DNA of 64,000 nt, from positions 159,400-223,399 of the forward strand of contig NZ_JANUDY010000011.1 in NCBI RefSeq assembly GCF_024809975.1, read 5' to 3'. Source of the DNA: Comamonas sp. BIGb0152. GTDB taxonomy: Bacteria; Pseudomonadota; Gammaproteobacteria; Burkholderiales; Burkholderiaceae_C. Shown piece by piece: positions 1-11,246 of this stretch (position 1 is the first letter of the stretch; every line of letters begins with the position of its first letter). A model generated the notes under the pieces. That model was not told the origin of the DNA, made no database searches, and was given only the letters and a program-made list of their open reading frames with translations. The translations under genes and the position numbers were made by a program.

Positions 1-1987
1 CCGCCTCCATCGTGCTTTGGCGGATGGCGGCAAAGCTGGGGTTGAAGGTGGAAGAGTTGGCCTGCGTGGCCTCCAGCACATTGCGCACGCTGGCCGGTAC
101 GTCGGCACTGTCGGCAATGCTGTTGAGGAAGCCACCGGTCAGCTCAGGCATTTGCTCGCCGCTGCGCTTGAGTTGATCGGCCATGAAGGAGATGGCGACG
201 GACTGGTCCGCCACGCCCTCTTCGGCCATTTCCTTTTTGAGCTGGGCAATGATGCGCGGGTTGCTGCTCTTGAGCTCGATCACATGGGTGATGGGATCGT
301 TCTTGAACGCCTTGAAGTACTCGCGCATGGTGGGCACCTGGTAGCCCTTGGTCTTGGTGGTCAGGGCCTTGACCTGCGCCAGCGTCATGCCCTCGACATT
401 GCCGGTCCCACTGGTGGTGCGGTTGACGGTGTCGTCATGCATGATGACCAGGTGGTCATCGGTGGTGATGTAGATATCGTTTTCCACCGCATCGGCACCG
501 GCTGCGACCGCCGCACGGGCGCTTTCCAGCGTGTTTTCGTCCTCGCGGCTGGGCATGCCGCGGTGGCCAATCACCAGGGGCTTGCGCAGCAAGGTGTTGG
601 CCGGCAGCTTGCGCAGCACATCGGCATAGGCGGCGCTGTTGCGCGAGACCACGCCGTTGACGCCGCTCACCAGCACCTGGGCAGCTTGCTCGGGCGTTGT
701 GGCCTCGGCATTGCTCCACACCGTGATCAGCAGGCGCTGCAGGTGGGACACCAACGCGCGGCTGGTCAGGCTCTCGGGCAGGATGGCGATCTTGGCACCC
801 GCGCGGTTGGTGTCACCGACGATGGTCAGCAGATCGGCTGGGGAGGTCGTCAGCTTGCGCTCGCTGAAATCCACCGCCGTGCGCAGCTTGGGCAGGGCGA
901 CGCGGGCCTGCTTGAGCAGCGTTACATCGCTGGACATCAGGGTCAGATCGGCCAGGTTGTGCACCTGGTCGGAGAAGCTCAGCAAGGCATTCAAGGTGGC
1001 TTCATCCTGGATGCGCAGCAGTGGGATGGTGTTGCGCTTGGCCTGGGCGTAGTAGGCCTGGAGCGTGCCCACGGCGGCACCGCTGGCGTCGCGCAGGTTG
1101 AGGGCGCTGTCCAGCGTCCACAGCGCGTTGCTAGCGCCAGTGCCCTCGACCGATGGCAGGCCTTCTGCGGCCTGCACCAAGGTGGGCGCCATCGCTGCCG
1201 GTGTGCCGGTGTCCTGCACGGCCACGGGCATGTCCAGGTCGGGCAGTGGCGTGATTTGCTCGGTCACCTTGATGCTCTTGACCCGCATGATCAGGCCTGC
1301 CGTCTGCATGCCGATGCCGCCCTTGGCCAGCTCGGCGCTCAGGATGGTGTCATGCTGCAAGGCACCGTTGAGGTACTGGCGCACCCGGTTGCCGTGCACC
1401 ACCACGCTGGCCGTATAGGTCTTGGTCTGGTCAATGGCTTCGCTGAAGGGCTTGGTCGCTTGCACCGACCAGGCACCCGCATTGCGGTATGCGAACTCGG
1501 TGCCATTGTTGGCGGTGGCTGCCTGGCGAATGGCGAACTGGTAGTAAGGCTCATGCGCCGGGGTGTTGGTAGCCGCGGAGCTGCGGTACATCACGCTGCC
1601 CCAACGCGCGGTGTTGTTGGGCTGCTCGAAGCTGAACTCCATGTCCACCCGGTAGTTGGACAGCGATTCCAGGCTTTGCGGCAACAGCACAGCCGTCATC
1701 GCCGTGCTGTCGGCCTTGCCATTGATCAGCAGATTGCCGGTGTTCGCATCGATCGAGACCGTGCCCTTGTTCCAGCTCGCGGTGCGCCAGCCTGCGGGCA
1801 AGCCAACGGCCGCTTTGTTGCTGAAGACATGGTCGGCATAGACCTGGCCTTGGGGATCGGCCACGGCCAGCTTAGCCTCCAGTGCCTGGCGGGCCTGTGC
1901 CTGCAAACCCAGGTCTGCGGCTGCGGTGGTTTGTGTCGTGAGGATGAGCAAAGAGGCCAGGGCGGCCACAAGGGGTAAGCGTCGCAT
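1..1987 (-). CDS. Secreted glycerophosphodiester phosphodiesterase with N-terminal LamG-like domain (3' end beyond window)
   Basis: The open frame starts at an ATG at 1987 and is still open at the window edge, giving 662 residues. Residues 1-25 form a signal peptide (MRR, hydrophobic core, then TTAAA). Residues about 45-215 resemble a laminin-G/concanavalin-like sheet domain. The C-terminal part is a GDPD catalytic domain: HRG at 475-477, the acidic pair E502/D504 in VENDIYIT and H517 in IMHDD match the family's metal and catalytic residues. The family hydrolyses glycerophosphodiesters to glycerol-3-phosphate and an alcohol; the signal peptide puts it in the periplasm or outside the cell. The C-terminus of the barrel is missing only because of the window edge. 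The middle segment (about 215-470) looks like a second, degenerate barrel-like region whose role I cannot name. Confidence 0.85.
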   Translation of the reverse strand, partial: MRRLPLVAALASLLILTTQTTAAADLGLQAQARQALEAKLAVADPQGQVYADHVFSNKAAVGLPAGWRTASWNKGTVSIDANTGNLLINGKADSTAMTAVLLPQSLESLSNYRVDMEFSFEQPNNTARWGSVMYRSSAATNTPAHEPYYQFAIRQAATANNGTEFAYRNAGAWSVQATKPFSEAIDQTKTYTASVVVHGNRVRQYLNGALQHDTILSAELAKGGIGMQTAGLIMRVKSIKVTEQITPLPDLDMPVAVQDTGTPAAMAPTLVQAAEGLPSVEGTGASNALWTLDSALNLRDASGAAVGTLQAYYAQAKRNTIPLLRIQDEATLNALLSFSDQVHNLADLTLMSSDVTLLKQARVALPKLRTAVDFSERKLTTSPADLLTIVGDTNRAGAKIAILPESLTSRALVSHLQRLLITVWSNAEATTPEQAAQVLVSGVNGVVSRNSAAYADVLRKLPANTLLRKPLVIGHRGMPSREDENTLESARAAVAAGADAVENDIYITTDDHLVIMHDDTVNRTTSGTGNVEGMTLAQVKALTTKTKGYQVPTMREYFKAFKNDPITHVIELKSSNPRIIAQLKKEMAEEGVADQSVAISFMADQLKRSGEQMPELTGGFLNSIADSADVPASVRNVLEATQANSSTFNPSFAAIRQSTMEA

Positions 1988-2275
1988 AGGGTTCCCAACA
2001 GAAAGGCGGGAGTGTTGCAACGATAGGTGACATCCTGATGAAGAAAATTTGACATTCCCGCTCTGAGAACAGCATGCCCTCTAGACAGAAAAAACTTAGT
2101 GTTATTTGGTGTGTATTTGTATTTATCAAATTACTAAATATTGCCCACCCACCGCTGGCCGGTAACGTGGGTGACAAGCATGGCGCACTGGCGCCGCTGG
2201 CCCCTTGGCGCTGGGCGGCTTCTGCTCTTAGCATGGGTCTTCCTGCACCTACCTACCCATAACAAAGGAGTCAAC
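1988..2275. promoter_or_regulatory. Divergent intergenic promoter region
   Basis: This 288-base gap separates two divergently read genes. Its centre (about 2085-2145) is clearly AT-rich compared with the flanks and probably holds one or both promoters. An AAAGGAG ribosome-binding site lies just before the plus-strand start at 2276. I see no clear operator. Confidence 0.5.
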
Positions 2276-3490
2276 ATGTCCAAGCCCTCTTCTCTGCGCT
2301 TTCGTCTGCCCGCACTCAGCGCCTGCGCGCTGGCCTGCTGCGCGCTCAGCAGCGCCGCCCATGCGCAAGAGCCGGTGCGCCTGGGTTTTCTCACCGACAT
2401 GTCCAGCCAGTACTCGGACGGCGATGGCAAAGGCGGCGTGACCGCCATCCAGATGGCCATCGAAGACTTTGGCGGCAAGCTGCTGGGCCGGCCCATTGAG
2501 CTGCTGTCGGCCGACCACCAGAACAAGGCCGATATCGCCTCCACCAAATCGCGCGAATGGGTAGACACCCAGGATGTGCAGCTGCTGATTGCCGGCACCA
2601 ACACGGCGACCGCCTTGGCCATGGGCCAGGTGGCCAATGAGAAAAAACGCGTGCTGCTGATCAACGGTGCCTATTCATCGAACCTGACCGGCAGCCAATG
2701 CTCCCCCTACTGGGTGCACTACAACAGCGACACCACCGCCATTGCGCGCGGCACGGGCCGGGCGGTGTCCGAGCAAGGCGCCAAGACCTGGGCGCTCTTG
2801 GTGGCCGACTACACCTTTGGCCACACCTTGGAAGCCGATGTGACCCAAGTCGTGCAGGCCCAAGGCGGCCAGATCGTCAAATCGGTGCGCGCGCCCTTCC
2901 ATGCCAACGATTTCTCGTCCTACCTGGTACAGGTGCAGGCCAGCAAGGCCGAGATTCTGGGCTTTGCCAATGCCGGCGGCGACTTCATGAACGCGCTCAA
3001 GGCCGCGCGTGAGTTTGGCATCACCCCCAAGATGAAACCCGTCGCACTGATGGTGTTTGCCAACGAGGTCGAGAGCCTGGGCCTCAAGCTGGCCGGTGGC
3101 CTGATGTTTACCGACAGCTGGTACTGGGACCGCTCGCCCGAGGCACGCACCTGGACGGACCGCTTCTACGCCCGCACCAAGAAGATGCCCACCTCCCTGC
3201 AGGCCTCCGATTACTCGTCGGCCATGAGCTACTTCAAGGCTGTGGAAAAAGCCCAGAGCCTGGATGCCGACAAGGTGATGCAGACGCTCAAGTCCATGCC
3301 GCTGAACGACATGTTCGGCAAGGGCAAGATTGAACCCAATGGCCGCTATGTGCACGACATGTACCTGCTGCAGGTCAAGACCCCGCAGGAATCCAAGGGC
3401 AAGCATGACTCCTTCAAGCTGATCAAGGCGCTGCCGGGCGACACGCTGTTTGCCAGCAAGCAAGAGGCGCAGTGCCCGATCTGGAAGTAA
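2276..3490 (+). CDS. Orphan ABC-transporter periplasmic binding protein, branched-chain amino acid (HAAT) type
   Basis: This is a 404-residue type-I periplasmic binding protein (Peripla_BP_6 fold). I chose the ATG at 2276 because it is preceded by AAAGGAG and begins a clear signal peptide ending AAHAQ. The mature protein opens with VRLGFLTDMSSQYSDGDGKG and carries ADHQNKADIA, the same framework as the proteins at 7920-9158 and 11247-12443. Like them it has one Cys in a QCSPY motif and one near the C-terminus (CPIWK), which may form a disulphide. No permease or ATPase gene is adjacent, so it may feed the transporter at 9.2-14 kb or another one. It is the most divergent of the three paralogues. 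The ligand cannot be read from the sequence. Confidence 0.88.
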   Translation: MSKPSSLRFRLPALSACALACCALSSAAHAQEPVRLGFLTDMSSQYSDGDGKGGVTAIQMAIEDFGGKLLGRPIELLSADHQNKADIASTKSREWVDTQDVQLLIAGTNTATALAMGQVANEKKRVLLINGAYSSNLTGSQCSPYWVHYNSDTTAIARGTGRAVSEQGAKTWALLVADYTFGHTLEADVTQVVQAQGGQIVKSVRAPFHANDFSSYLVQVQASKAEILGFANAGGDFMNALKAAREFGITPKMKPVALMVFANEVESLGLKLAGGLMFTDSWYWDRSPEARTWTDRFYARTKKMPTSLQASDYSSAMSYFKAVEKAQSLDADKVMQTLKSMPLNDMFGKGKIEPNGRYVHDMYLLQVKTPQESKGKHDSFKLIKALPGDTLFASKQEAQCPIWK

Positions 3491-3825
3491 GCGCCGCGAC
3501 CACGACCCTGGATACGTCGTTGTGAAGCCTTGTCGTACGCTTGTACTGCCTGCGGCTTCACGCCTAGTTGGGGACGCCTAGTCGGGGGCGCCTAGTCGGG
3601 GGCGCCAAGTCTCAACCGCAAACCTGCAGTTTGCTGGGCCGTGCCAGCGGCTGACATGCAGCGATGTGCGCAACCAGCCATAACGCTGCGCCAATCCTCG
3701 TCAGGGTTTGAGGGATAAGGGTTAGCCCTATATTTCAGGGCTATCTCGCCTTTTGCCGGGGCCTGGCCAGACGGGGGCGCATGCGTTGCGCCCAAGCTGG
3801 CAGGACTCTTGCTTGCCCTCTTGCC
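3491..3825. other. Intergenic region with hairpin and tandem repeat
   Basis: No convincing gene lies in these 335 bases. GTGAAGCC (3522-3529) pairs with GGCTTCAC (3554-3561) to form a long-looped stem after the binding-protein gene; without a T-run it is at best a weak terminator. A 14-base tandem repeat follows directly. Confidence 0.5.
3561..3611. repeat. 14-bp tandem repeat, about 3.6 copies
   Basis: The unit CGCCTAGTCGGGGG occurs at 3561-3574 (two changes), 3575-3588 and 3589-3602 (exact), then partially at 3603-3611. It is intergenic and non-coding. Confidence 0.85.
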
Positions 3826-4509
3826 ATGACCCGATACCGACTTTCCGCCAGCGCCGGCTTTGCGCGCGTGAGCCAGCTCACGACTGATAAATTCCGCTGG
3901 GCCCTCAAGTCCGGCTCCTCCGGCCATTCCTGGCTGGAGGATGGCATTGCAATGGCCGTCGGCATTTTGCTGATCTCCACCGCCTTGGTGCTGTACAAAA
4001 GCGCCGGCCTGCTGAGCGGCGGCATTGCAGGTATTGCCCTGCTGGGGCACTACGCCACGGGCACCGATCTGGGCCTGCTGTTTTTCTGCCTGAACCTGCC
4101 GTTTTACTGGCTCGCCGCCAAGCGCATGGGCACGGCCTTTGTGGTCAAGACCTTTATCAGCGTCGTCGCCACCTCCTGGCTCACCGAGCTGCTGCCCGGC
4201 CTGCTGTCCATCTCTTATGTATCGCAGCCCCTAGCCGGCATTCTGGGTGGCGTTCTGCTGGGCACCGGCTTTTTGATTCTGTTCCGCCACCGGGTCAGCC
4301 TGGGCGGCTTTGGCATTCTGGTGCTGTACCTGCAGGAGCGCCATGGCTGGTCGGCCGGCAAGCTGCAGATGGGCCTGGACTGCATCATCGTCGCGTTCGC
4401 GCTGTGGCTGGTGCCAGCGGTGTCGGTGGCCTGGTCGATTGCCGGTGCGGTGATCCTGAACCTGATCGTGGCGATGAACCACCGCAAAGACCGCTATATC
4501 GCGGTCTGA
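3826..4509 (+). CDS. YitT/DUF161-family integral membrane protein
   Basis: This 227-residue protein has five to six hydrophobic segments and the family's glycine-rich LLSGGIAGIALL stretch, followed by FFCLNLPFYWLA and GFGILVLYLQERHGW. YitT proteins are widespread inner-membrane proteins, some suggested to be transporters, with no settled substrate. Two in-frame starts exist (3781 and 3826). I prefer 3826 (MTRYRLS), although neither has a strong ribosome-binding site. It converges on the nitroreductase gene only 9 bases downstream. Confidence 0.8.
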   Translation: MTRYRLSASAGFARVSQLTTDKFRWALKSGSSGHSWLEDGIAMAVGILLISTALVLYKSAGLLSGGIAGIALLGHYATGTDLGLLFFCLNLPFYWLAAKRMGTAFVVKTFISVVATSWLTELLPGLLSISYVSQPLAGILGGVLLGTGFLILFRHRVSLGGFGILVLYLQERHGWSAGKLQMGLDCIIVAFALWLVPAVSVAWSIAGAVILNLIVAMNHRKDRYIAV

Positions 4510-4518
4510 TCTCTCGGC

Positions 4519-5190
4519 CTAAATGCCGTCAAACCCGCGCATCTGCGCCCAGTCGGCAAAGGGCGCACGTTCGGCGCGCAGGGTGTTGATGGGTGCGGCC
4601 AGGTCTTCATAGCCCAGCGCAATGCCGTAGGCCACCCGGTAGGGTTCGGGCGCCTTCAGCACCCGCTCCACCGTATCGCCATAACGGCGCCAGTAGCCTT
4701 GGGCGCAGGTGGCCAGGCCGCGCTCGGTGGCCAGCAGCATGAGGGACTGCAGATAAATGCCCAGGTCCACCCACTGCGCATAACCCATGCGCTCGTCGGC
4801 AAACACCAGCAGGCCCACGGGGGCATCAAAAAATCGGCCGTTCTTGGCCAGCTGCTCTAGGCGCGCGGTCTTGTCTTCGCGGGGGATCTCAATCGTCTTG
4901 TACAGGTCCTCGCCGTTCTTGAAGCGGCGGCTGCGATAAGGCTCCCACAGGTTGGGCGGGTAGGTGTAGTTGTTGCCGCCTTCGGGCAGCGGCTGCGCGC
5001 TGCCAATGGCATCGGTCAGCGCTTGCAAGGCATCGCCTGCCAGCGCCACCACCCGCCAGGGCTGCAGGTTGCCACCTGATGCCGCCTGCGCCGCGTCGGC
5101 AATCAGGCTGCGCACCTCCAGGGCAGGCGGGGCTTTGGGCAAAAAGGAGCGCACCGAGCGGCGCTCTTTCATGGCTTGCGTGACGTTCAT
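4519..5190 (-). CDS. Nitroreductase-family FMN oxidoreductase
   Basis: This is a 223-residue nitroreductase. RRSVRSF near the N-terminus and QAASGGNLQPW at about 45-55 are the FMN-phosphate-binding and ring-contacting motifs of the family, and a GYEDLAAPINTLRAER segment forms the C-terminal arm. Members use NAD(P)H to reduce nitroaromatics, quinones or unsaturated compounds; the physiological substrate is unknown. The ATG at 5190 (MNVTQAMKERR) fits the family N-terminus better than the upstream GTG at 5226. It is likely monocistronic. Confidence 0.88.
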   Translation of the reverse strand: MNVTQAMKERRSVRSFLPKAPPALEVRSLIADAAQAASGGNLQPWRVVALAGDALQALTDAIGSAQPLPEGGNNYTYPPNLWEPYRSRRFKNGEDLYKTIEIPREDKTARLEQLAKNGRFFDAPVGLLVFADERMGYAQWVDLGIYLQSLMLLATERGLATCAQGYWRRYGDTVERVLKAPEPYRVAYGIALGYEDLAAPINTLRAERAPFADWAQMRGFDGI

Positions 5191-5277
5191 GGCAAAGGGC
5201 TTTCTGGCGTTGAAAGGGGCTGGCACATTGCAGCACGCAGTTTAGTGCAGCGCAGCAAAAGCAGCTGACACCGATGC

Positions 5278-5312
5278 GCCAAGGCGGCCACACGCGCTGT
5301 GGTCGCCTTGGC
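5278..5312 (-). terminator. Hairpin downstream of thiC
   Basis: GCCAAGGCGGCCAC (5278-5291) pairs with GTGGTCGCCTTGGC (5299-5312) to give a 14-bp stem with a single G-U and a 7-base loop. It sits 49 bases past the thiC stop. No T-run follows, so it may act as an mRNA 3'-end stabiliser or a weak terminator. Confidence 0.5.
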
Positions 5313-5360
5313 TATCGCTATCGATCTCGATCTCTTAGCGCCTTCCAATCCCTCACCGCC

Positions 5361-7722
<2,362 letters not shown>

Positions 7723-7919
7723 GTGGAGTATAGCGGTTTCAGGCCCTGCTGCGCCAGCCCCCGCCGCCCGGATGCTGCCGCAGGGCGGGCCTGCGCTGGT
7801 GCTTACCCCAGTAGGCGCACGCCATGCAGCCTGCAACCATCGGGGCGCAGCAGCCCACGGGTGCGCCGCACCTGGCCGTCGCGCTGTACGCATGTCTATA
7901 TGAACAAGGAGACCTTCCG

Positions 7920-9158
7920 ATGAAAGTTCCTGCAATGCCCTCTTTGCGTTCTGCGCTGCCGCACCGGCGACGAGCGGTTGCGGCCGCTGCCGCCGGCTGC
8001 GTGCTGGCCCTGTTTGCCCAGGGTGCGCTGGCGCAAGACAAGGTCCGGATCGGCTTTATCACCGACATGTCCAGCGTCTATGCCGACGTCGATGGCAAGG
8101 GCGGCGCCCTGGCGCTGCAGATGGCGATGGACGACTTTGGCGGCAAGCTGCTGGGCAAACCACTGGAGCTGATGGTGGCCGACCACCAGAACAAAGCGGA
8201 CGTGGCGGCTTCGAAAGCCCGAGAGTGGTTTGACCAGCGTGATATGCAGATGCTGGTGGGTGGCACCACCTCCAGCACCGGCCTGGCGATGGCCAAGGTG
8301 GCCGAAGAGAAAAAGCGCCTCATTATCGTGAATGGCTCGGGCACATCGGCCCTCACCAACGACCAGTGCAGCCCCTACACCGTGCACTACGCCTATGACA
8401 CCGTCGCACTGGCCAAGGGCACCGGCGGCGCCATTGTGGGCCTGGGAGACAAGGACTGGTTCTTTCTGACGGCCGACTATGCCTTTGGCCATGCACTGGA
8501 GGCCGATACCACCAAGGTGATCAAGGCGGCGGGCGGCCGCGTGATTGGGGCCGTGCGGCACCCGATCAATGCCTCGGATTTCTCCTCCTTCCTGCTGCAG
8601 GCCCAAAGCTCCAAGGCACAGATTCTGGCCATGGCCAATGCAGGCGGTGACACCATCAACACCATCAAGGCCGCGCGGGAGTTTGGCGTCACCAAAACCA
8701 TGAAGCTGGCTGGCATGCTGCTGTTCAGCTCGGACATCCACAGCCTGGGGCTCAAGCAGACCGAAGGGCTGATGTTCACCGACAGCTGGCATTGGGACTT
8801 GAACCCCGAGAGCCGCAAGTTCTCTGAGCGCTTCTTCGAGAAATTCAAGAAGATGCCGACCTCGCTGCAGGCGGCAGATTACTCCGCGATGATGACCTAC
8901 CTGAAGACGGCGGACAAGATCAAATCCACCGATTCGGACAAAGTGATGGCCGCCCTCAAGGCCGAGCCCTTGTCTGACTTTTATGCCAAGGGCATCGTCC
9001 GGCCCGATGGCCGCTACGCCCATGACATGTACCTGATGCAGGTGAAAGCGCCTGCCGAATCCAAGGGCGCCTGGGATTACTTCAAGGTGCTCAAGACGCT
9101 GAGCCCCGACGAGGTCTGGACGACCAAAGCCGAGTCCACTTGCAAGCTCTGGAAGTAG
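7920..9158 (+). CDS. Orphan ABC-transporter periplasmic binding protein, HAAT type
   Basis: This is a 412-residue type-I periplasmic binding protein. The start at 7920 follows ACAAGGAGA and gives a signal peptide with an Arg-rich head, an Ala-rich core and the cut ALAQD. VRIGFITDMSSVYADVDGKG, ADHQNKADVA, QCSPYTVHYAYDT and the C-terminal CKLWK are nearly the same as in the transporter-linked protein at 11247-12443, indicating a recent duplication. It is divergent from thiC and its start lies about 200 bases from the start of the TPP aptamer. No membrane subunits are encoded beside it on its own strand, and it converges on livM. The ligand is unknown. Confidence 0.9.
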   Translation: MKVPAMPSLRSALPHRRRAVAAAAAGCVLALFAQGALAQDKVRIGFITDMSSVYADVDGKGGALALQMAMDDFGGKLLGKPLELMVADHQNKADVAASKAREWFDQRDMQMLVGGTTSSTGLAMAKVAEEKKRLIIVNGSGTSALTNDQCSPYTVHYAYDTVALAKGTGGAIVGLGDKDWFFLTADYAFGHALEADTTKVIKAAGGRVIGAVRHPINASDFSSFLLQAQSSKAQILAMANAGGDTINTIKAAREFGVTKTMKLAGMLLFSSDIHSLGLKQTEGLMFTDSWHWDLNPESRKFSERFFEKFKKMPTSLQAADYSAMMTYLKTADKIKSTDSDKVMAALKAEPLSDFYAKGIVRPDGRYAHDMYLMQVKAPAESKGAWDYFKVLKTLSPDEVWTTKAESTCKLWK

Positions 9159-9183
9159 ATTTCCCCTCTTCCCGGCAAAAAAC

Positions 9184-9208
9184 AAAGGCCCGCGCAATGC
9201 GGGCCTTT
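9184..9208. terminator. Bidirectional intrinsic terminator
   Basis: AAAGGCCCGC (9184-9193) pairs perfectly with GCGGGCCTTT (9199-9208) around a 5-base loop between two convergent genes. On the minus strand the hairpin is followed by GTTTTTTG, a good terminator for the liv operon; the plus-strand tail is weaker. Confidence 0.88.
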
Positions 9209-9235
9209 GACTTGGAGGAGGTCTGCGACCTTCCG

Positions 9236-10219
9236 CTATTTCTTCTTGCGGTCGATGAAGGCGATCAACTCGCCCATGATGCCGCGGCGGAACGCCAGCA
9301 CACAGATCACAAAAATCAGGCCGGTCACAATGGTCACCGACTCGCCCAAGGTATTGAACCATTCGACGCCGGTCAGGCGCGACAGCCAGGTGCCGATATC
9401 GCCGATCTTGTTCTCCAAGGCAACGATCACGGCCGAGCCGACGATCGGGCCGGACAGCAGACCCAGGCCGCCGACCAGGGTCATCAGGATGACCTGGCCG
9501 GATGCCGTCCAGTGCACGTCCGTCAGGGTGGCAAAACCCAGCACCACGGTCTTGAGCGAACCTGCCAGCCCGGCCAGTGCGGCAGAGATGACAAAGGCCA
9601 GCAGCTTGAAGCGGTCCACGTCATAGCCCAGCGAGATGGCGCGTGGCTCGTTTTCCTTCAAGGCCTTGAGCACCTGCCCAAAGGGCGAATGCACGGTGCG
9701 CATGATCAGCAGGAAGGCCAACACCACGATGGCCAGGGCCACGTAGTACATGGTCCAGTCGCTCTCCAGGCTCAGCACGCCGAACAGCTTGCCGCGCGGC
9801 ACCGCTTGCAGGCCGTCTTCACCACCGGTAAAGGGCATTTGCAGGCAGGCAAAGAACAGCATCTGCGCCAGCGCCAAGGTAATCATCGAGAAATAAATAC
9901 CCTGGCGGCGGATGGCCAGCCAACCGAACACCACGCCCAGTGCGGCACCAAAGGCCACACCCAGCAAGATGCCCAGCTCCGGCGTCAGATGCCAGACCTT
10001 GATCGCATGGCCGGTGATGTAGGCCGCACCGCCAAAGAAGGCGGCGTGACCGAAGGACAGCAGACCGGTGTAGCCCAGCAGCAGGTTGAACGCACAGGCG
10101 AACAGCGCGAAGCACATCAGCTTCATCACGAACACGGGGTAGGCCCCCATGAACGGTGCAGCAATCATGCCGAGCAGCAGCAGCCCATAACCCAGTTTGG
10201 CAAACTTCTTGGAATTCAT
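9236..10219 (-). CDS. livM: Branched-chain-type ABC transporter permease LivM
   Basis: This 327-residue inner-membrane protein has eight to ten hydrophobic segments and the LivM features FNLLLGYTGLLSFGHAAFFG and GSLKTVVLGFATLTDVHW, then GGLGLLSGPIVGS, which contains the cytoplasmic coupling region. It pairs with LivH to form the channel of a HAAT-family importer. GAGGTGAGGGG precedes the start, and the gene follows livH by 9 bases. The C-terminus ends in three lysines. It is the last gene of the operon and is followed by a strong terminator. Confidence 0.93.
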   Translation of the reverse strand: MNSKKFAKLGYGLLLLGMIAAPFMGAYPVFVMKLMCFALFACAFNLLLGYTGLLSFGHAAFFGGAAYITGHAIKVWHLTPELGILLGVAFGAALGVVFGWLAIRRQGIYFSMITLALAQMLFFACLQMPFTGGEDGLQAVPRGKLFGVLSLESDWTMYYVALAIVVLAFLLIMRTVHSPFGQVLKALKENEPRAISLGYDVDRFKLLAFVISAALAGLAGSLKTVVLGFATLTDVHWTASGQVILMTLVGGLGLLSGPIVGSAVIVALENKIGDIGTWLSRLTGVEWFNTLGESVTIVTGLIFVICVLAFRRGIMGELIAFIDRKKK

Positions 10220-10228
10220 CCCCTCACC

Positions 10229-11113
10229 TCACTTCGCTTTGCCAAACAGGCCAGCCGGGCGCACCAGCAGCACGATGACCATGATCACGAACACGACCGT
10301 GGCCGAAGCTTCCGGGTAGAAAACCTTGGTCAGCCCTTCGATCACGCCCAAGCCCAAGCCGGTGACGATGGCCCCCATGATGGAGCCCATGCCGCCGATC
10401 ACCACCACGGCAAACACCGTGATGATCAGGTTCTGGCCCATCAGTGGCGTGACCTGGTAGACCGGCGCTGCCAGCACACCGGCAAAGGCGGCCAGGCCTA
10501 CACCAAAGGCATAGGTCAGCATGATCATCAGCGGCACGTTGACGCCAAAGGCCTCCACCAGACGCGGGTTCTCGGTGCCGGCACGCAGGTAGGCGCCCAG
10601 GCGGGTTTTTTCGATCACGAACCAGGTCGCAAAGCAGACCACCAAGGACGCCACCACCACCCACATGCGGTAGTTGGGCAGCAGCATCACGCCGACATTG
10701 GTGGCGCCTTCGAGCAGCTCGGGCGTGTCATAGCCCAGGCCCGACACCCCGTAGATCGAGCGGAACACGCCCTCGATCAGCAAGGACAGACCCAGGGTCA
10801 GCAGCAGGCCATAGAGGTGGTCGAGCTTGTAGATATGGCGCAGCAAAAACCGCTCGATCAGCACCCCGATGATGCCCACCAGAATCGGCGACAAGAGCAG
10901 CATGACCCAGTAGTTGATCCCGAAGTAGGACCCCGCCATCCAGGTGAACATGGCGCCCAGCATGAACAATGCGCCGTGGGCGAAATTGATCACGTTGAGC
11001 AGGCCAAAGATCACGGCCAATCCCAGACTGAGAATGGCATAGAACGAGCCATTGACCAGACCCAGCAACAGCTGGCTCATCAAGGCCGGTAGTGAAATAC
11101 CAAAGATTTCCAT
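10229..11113 (-). CDS. livH: Branched-chain-type ABC transporter permease LivH
   Basis: This is a 294-residue permease with the LivH hallmarks LGLAVIFGLLNVINFAHGAL and GGMGSIMGAIVTGLGLG. It has seven to eight membrane spans. It forms the heterodimeric channel with the LivM encoded immediately downstream. A 133-base gap separates it from the upstream binding-protein gene, longer than the other gaps in the operon, which may allow separate processing or expression levels. Confidence 0.93.
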   Translation of the reverse strand: MEIFGISLPALMSQLLLGLVNGSFYAILSLGLAVIFGLLNVINFAHGALFMLGAMFTWMAGSYFGINYWVMLLLSPILVGIIGVLIERFLLRHIYKLDHLYGLLLTLGLSLLIEGVFRSIYGVSGLGYDTPELLEGATNVGVMLLPNYRMWVVVASLVVCFATWFVIEKTRLGAYLRAGTENPRLVEAFGVNVPLMIMLTYAFGVGLAAFAGVLAAPVYQVTPLMGQNLIITVFAVVVIGGMGSIMGAIVTGLGLGVIEGLTKVFYPEASATVVFVIMVIVLLVRPAGLFGKAK

Positions 11114-11246
11114 GAAAAGCTCACGAATCGGTGAATGAACACAACACGCCTGGCATCAGGCTGCTGCTGCCACCGGCACCCCATCCACCAGGCGTGGGCA
11201 GGGGCCGCAGCAGGCAGCCATGGCGCAGCTTAGGCGTGAGCGGTGC

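Noticed and set aside
17..1978. About 650-codon plus-strand frame at the window start
   Set aside because: The minus strand encodes a signal peptide and a complete GDPD motif set over the same bases.
3491..3611. Strong terminator after the first orphan receptor gene
   Set aside because: The stem has a 24-base loop and no T-run, so only a weak or no terminator can be claimed.
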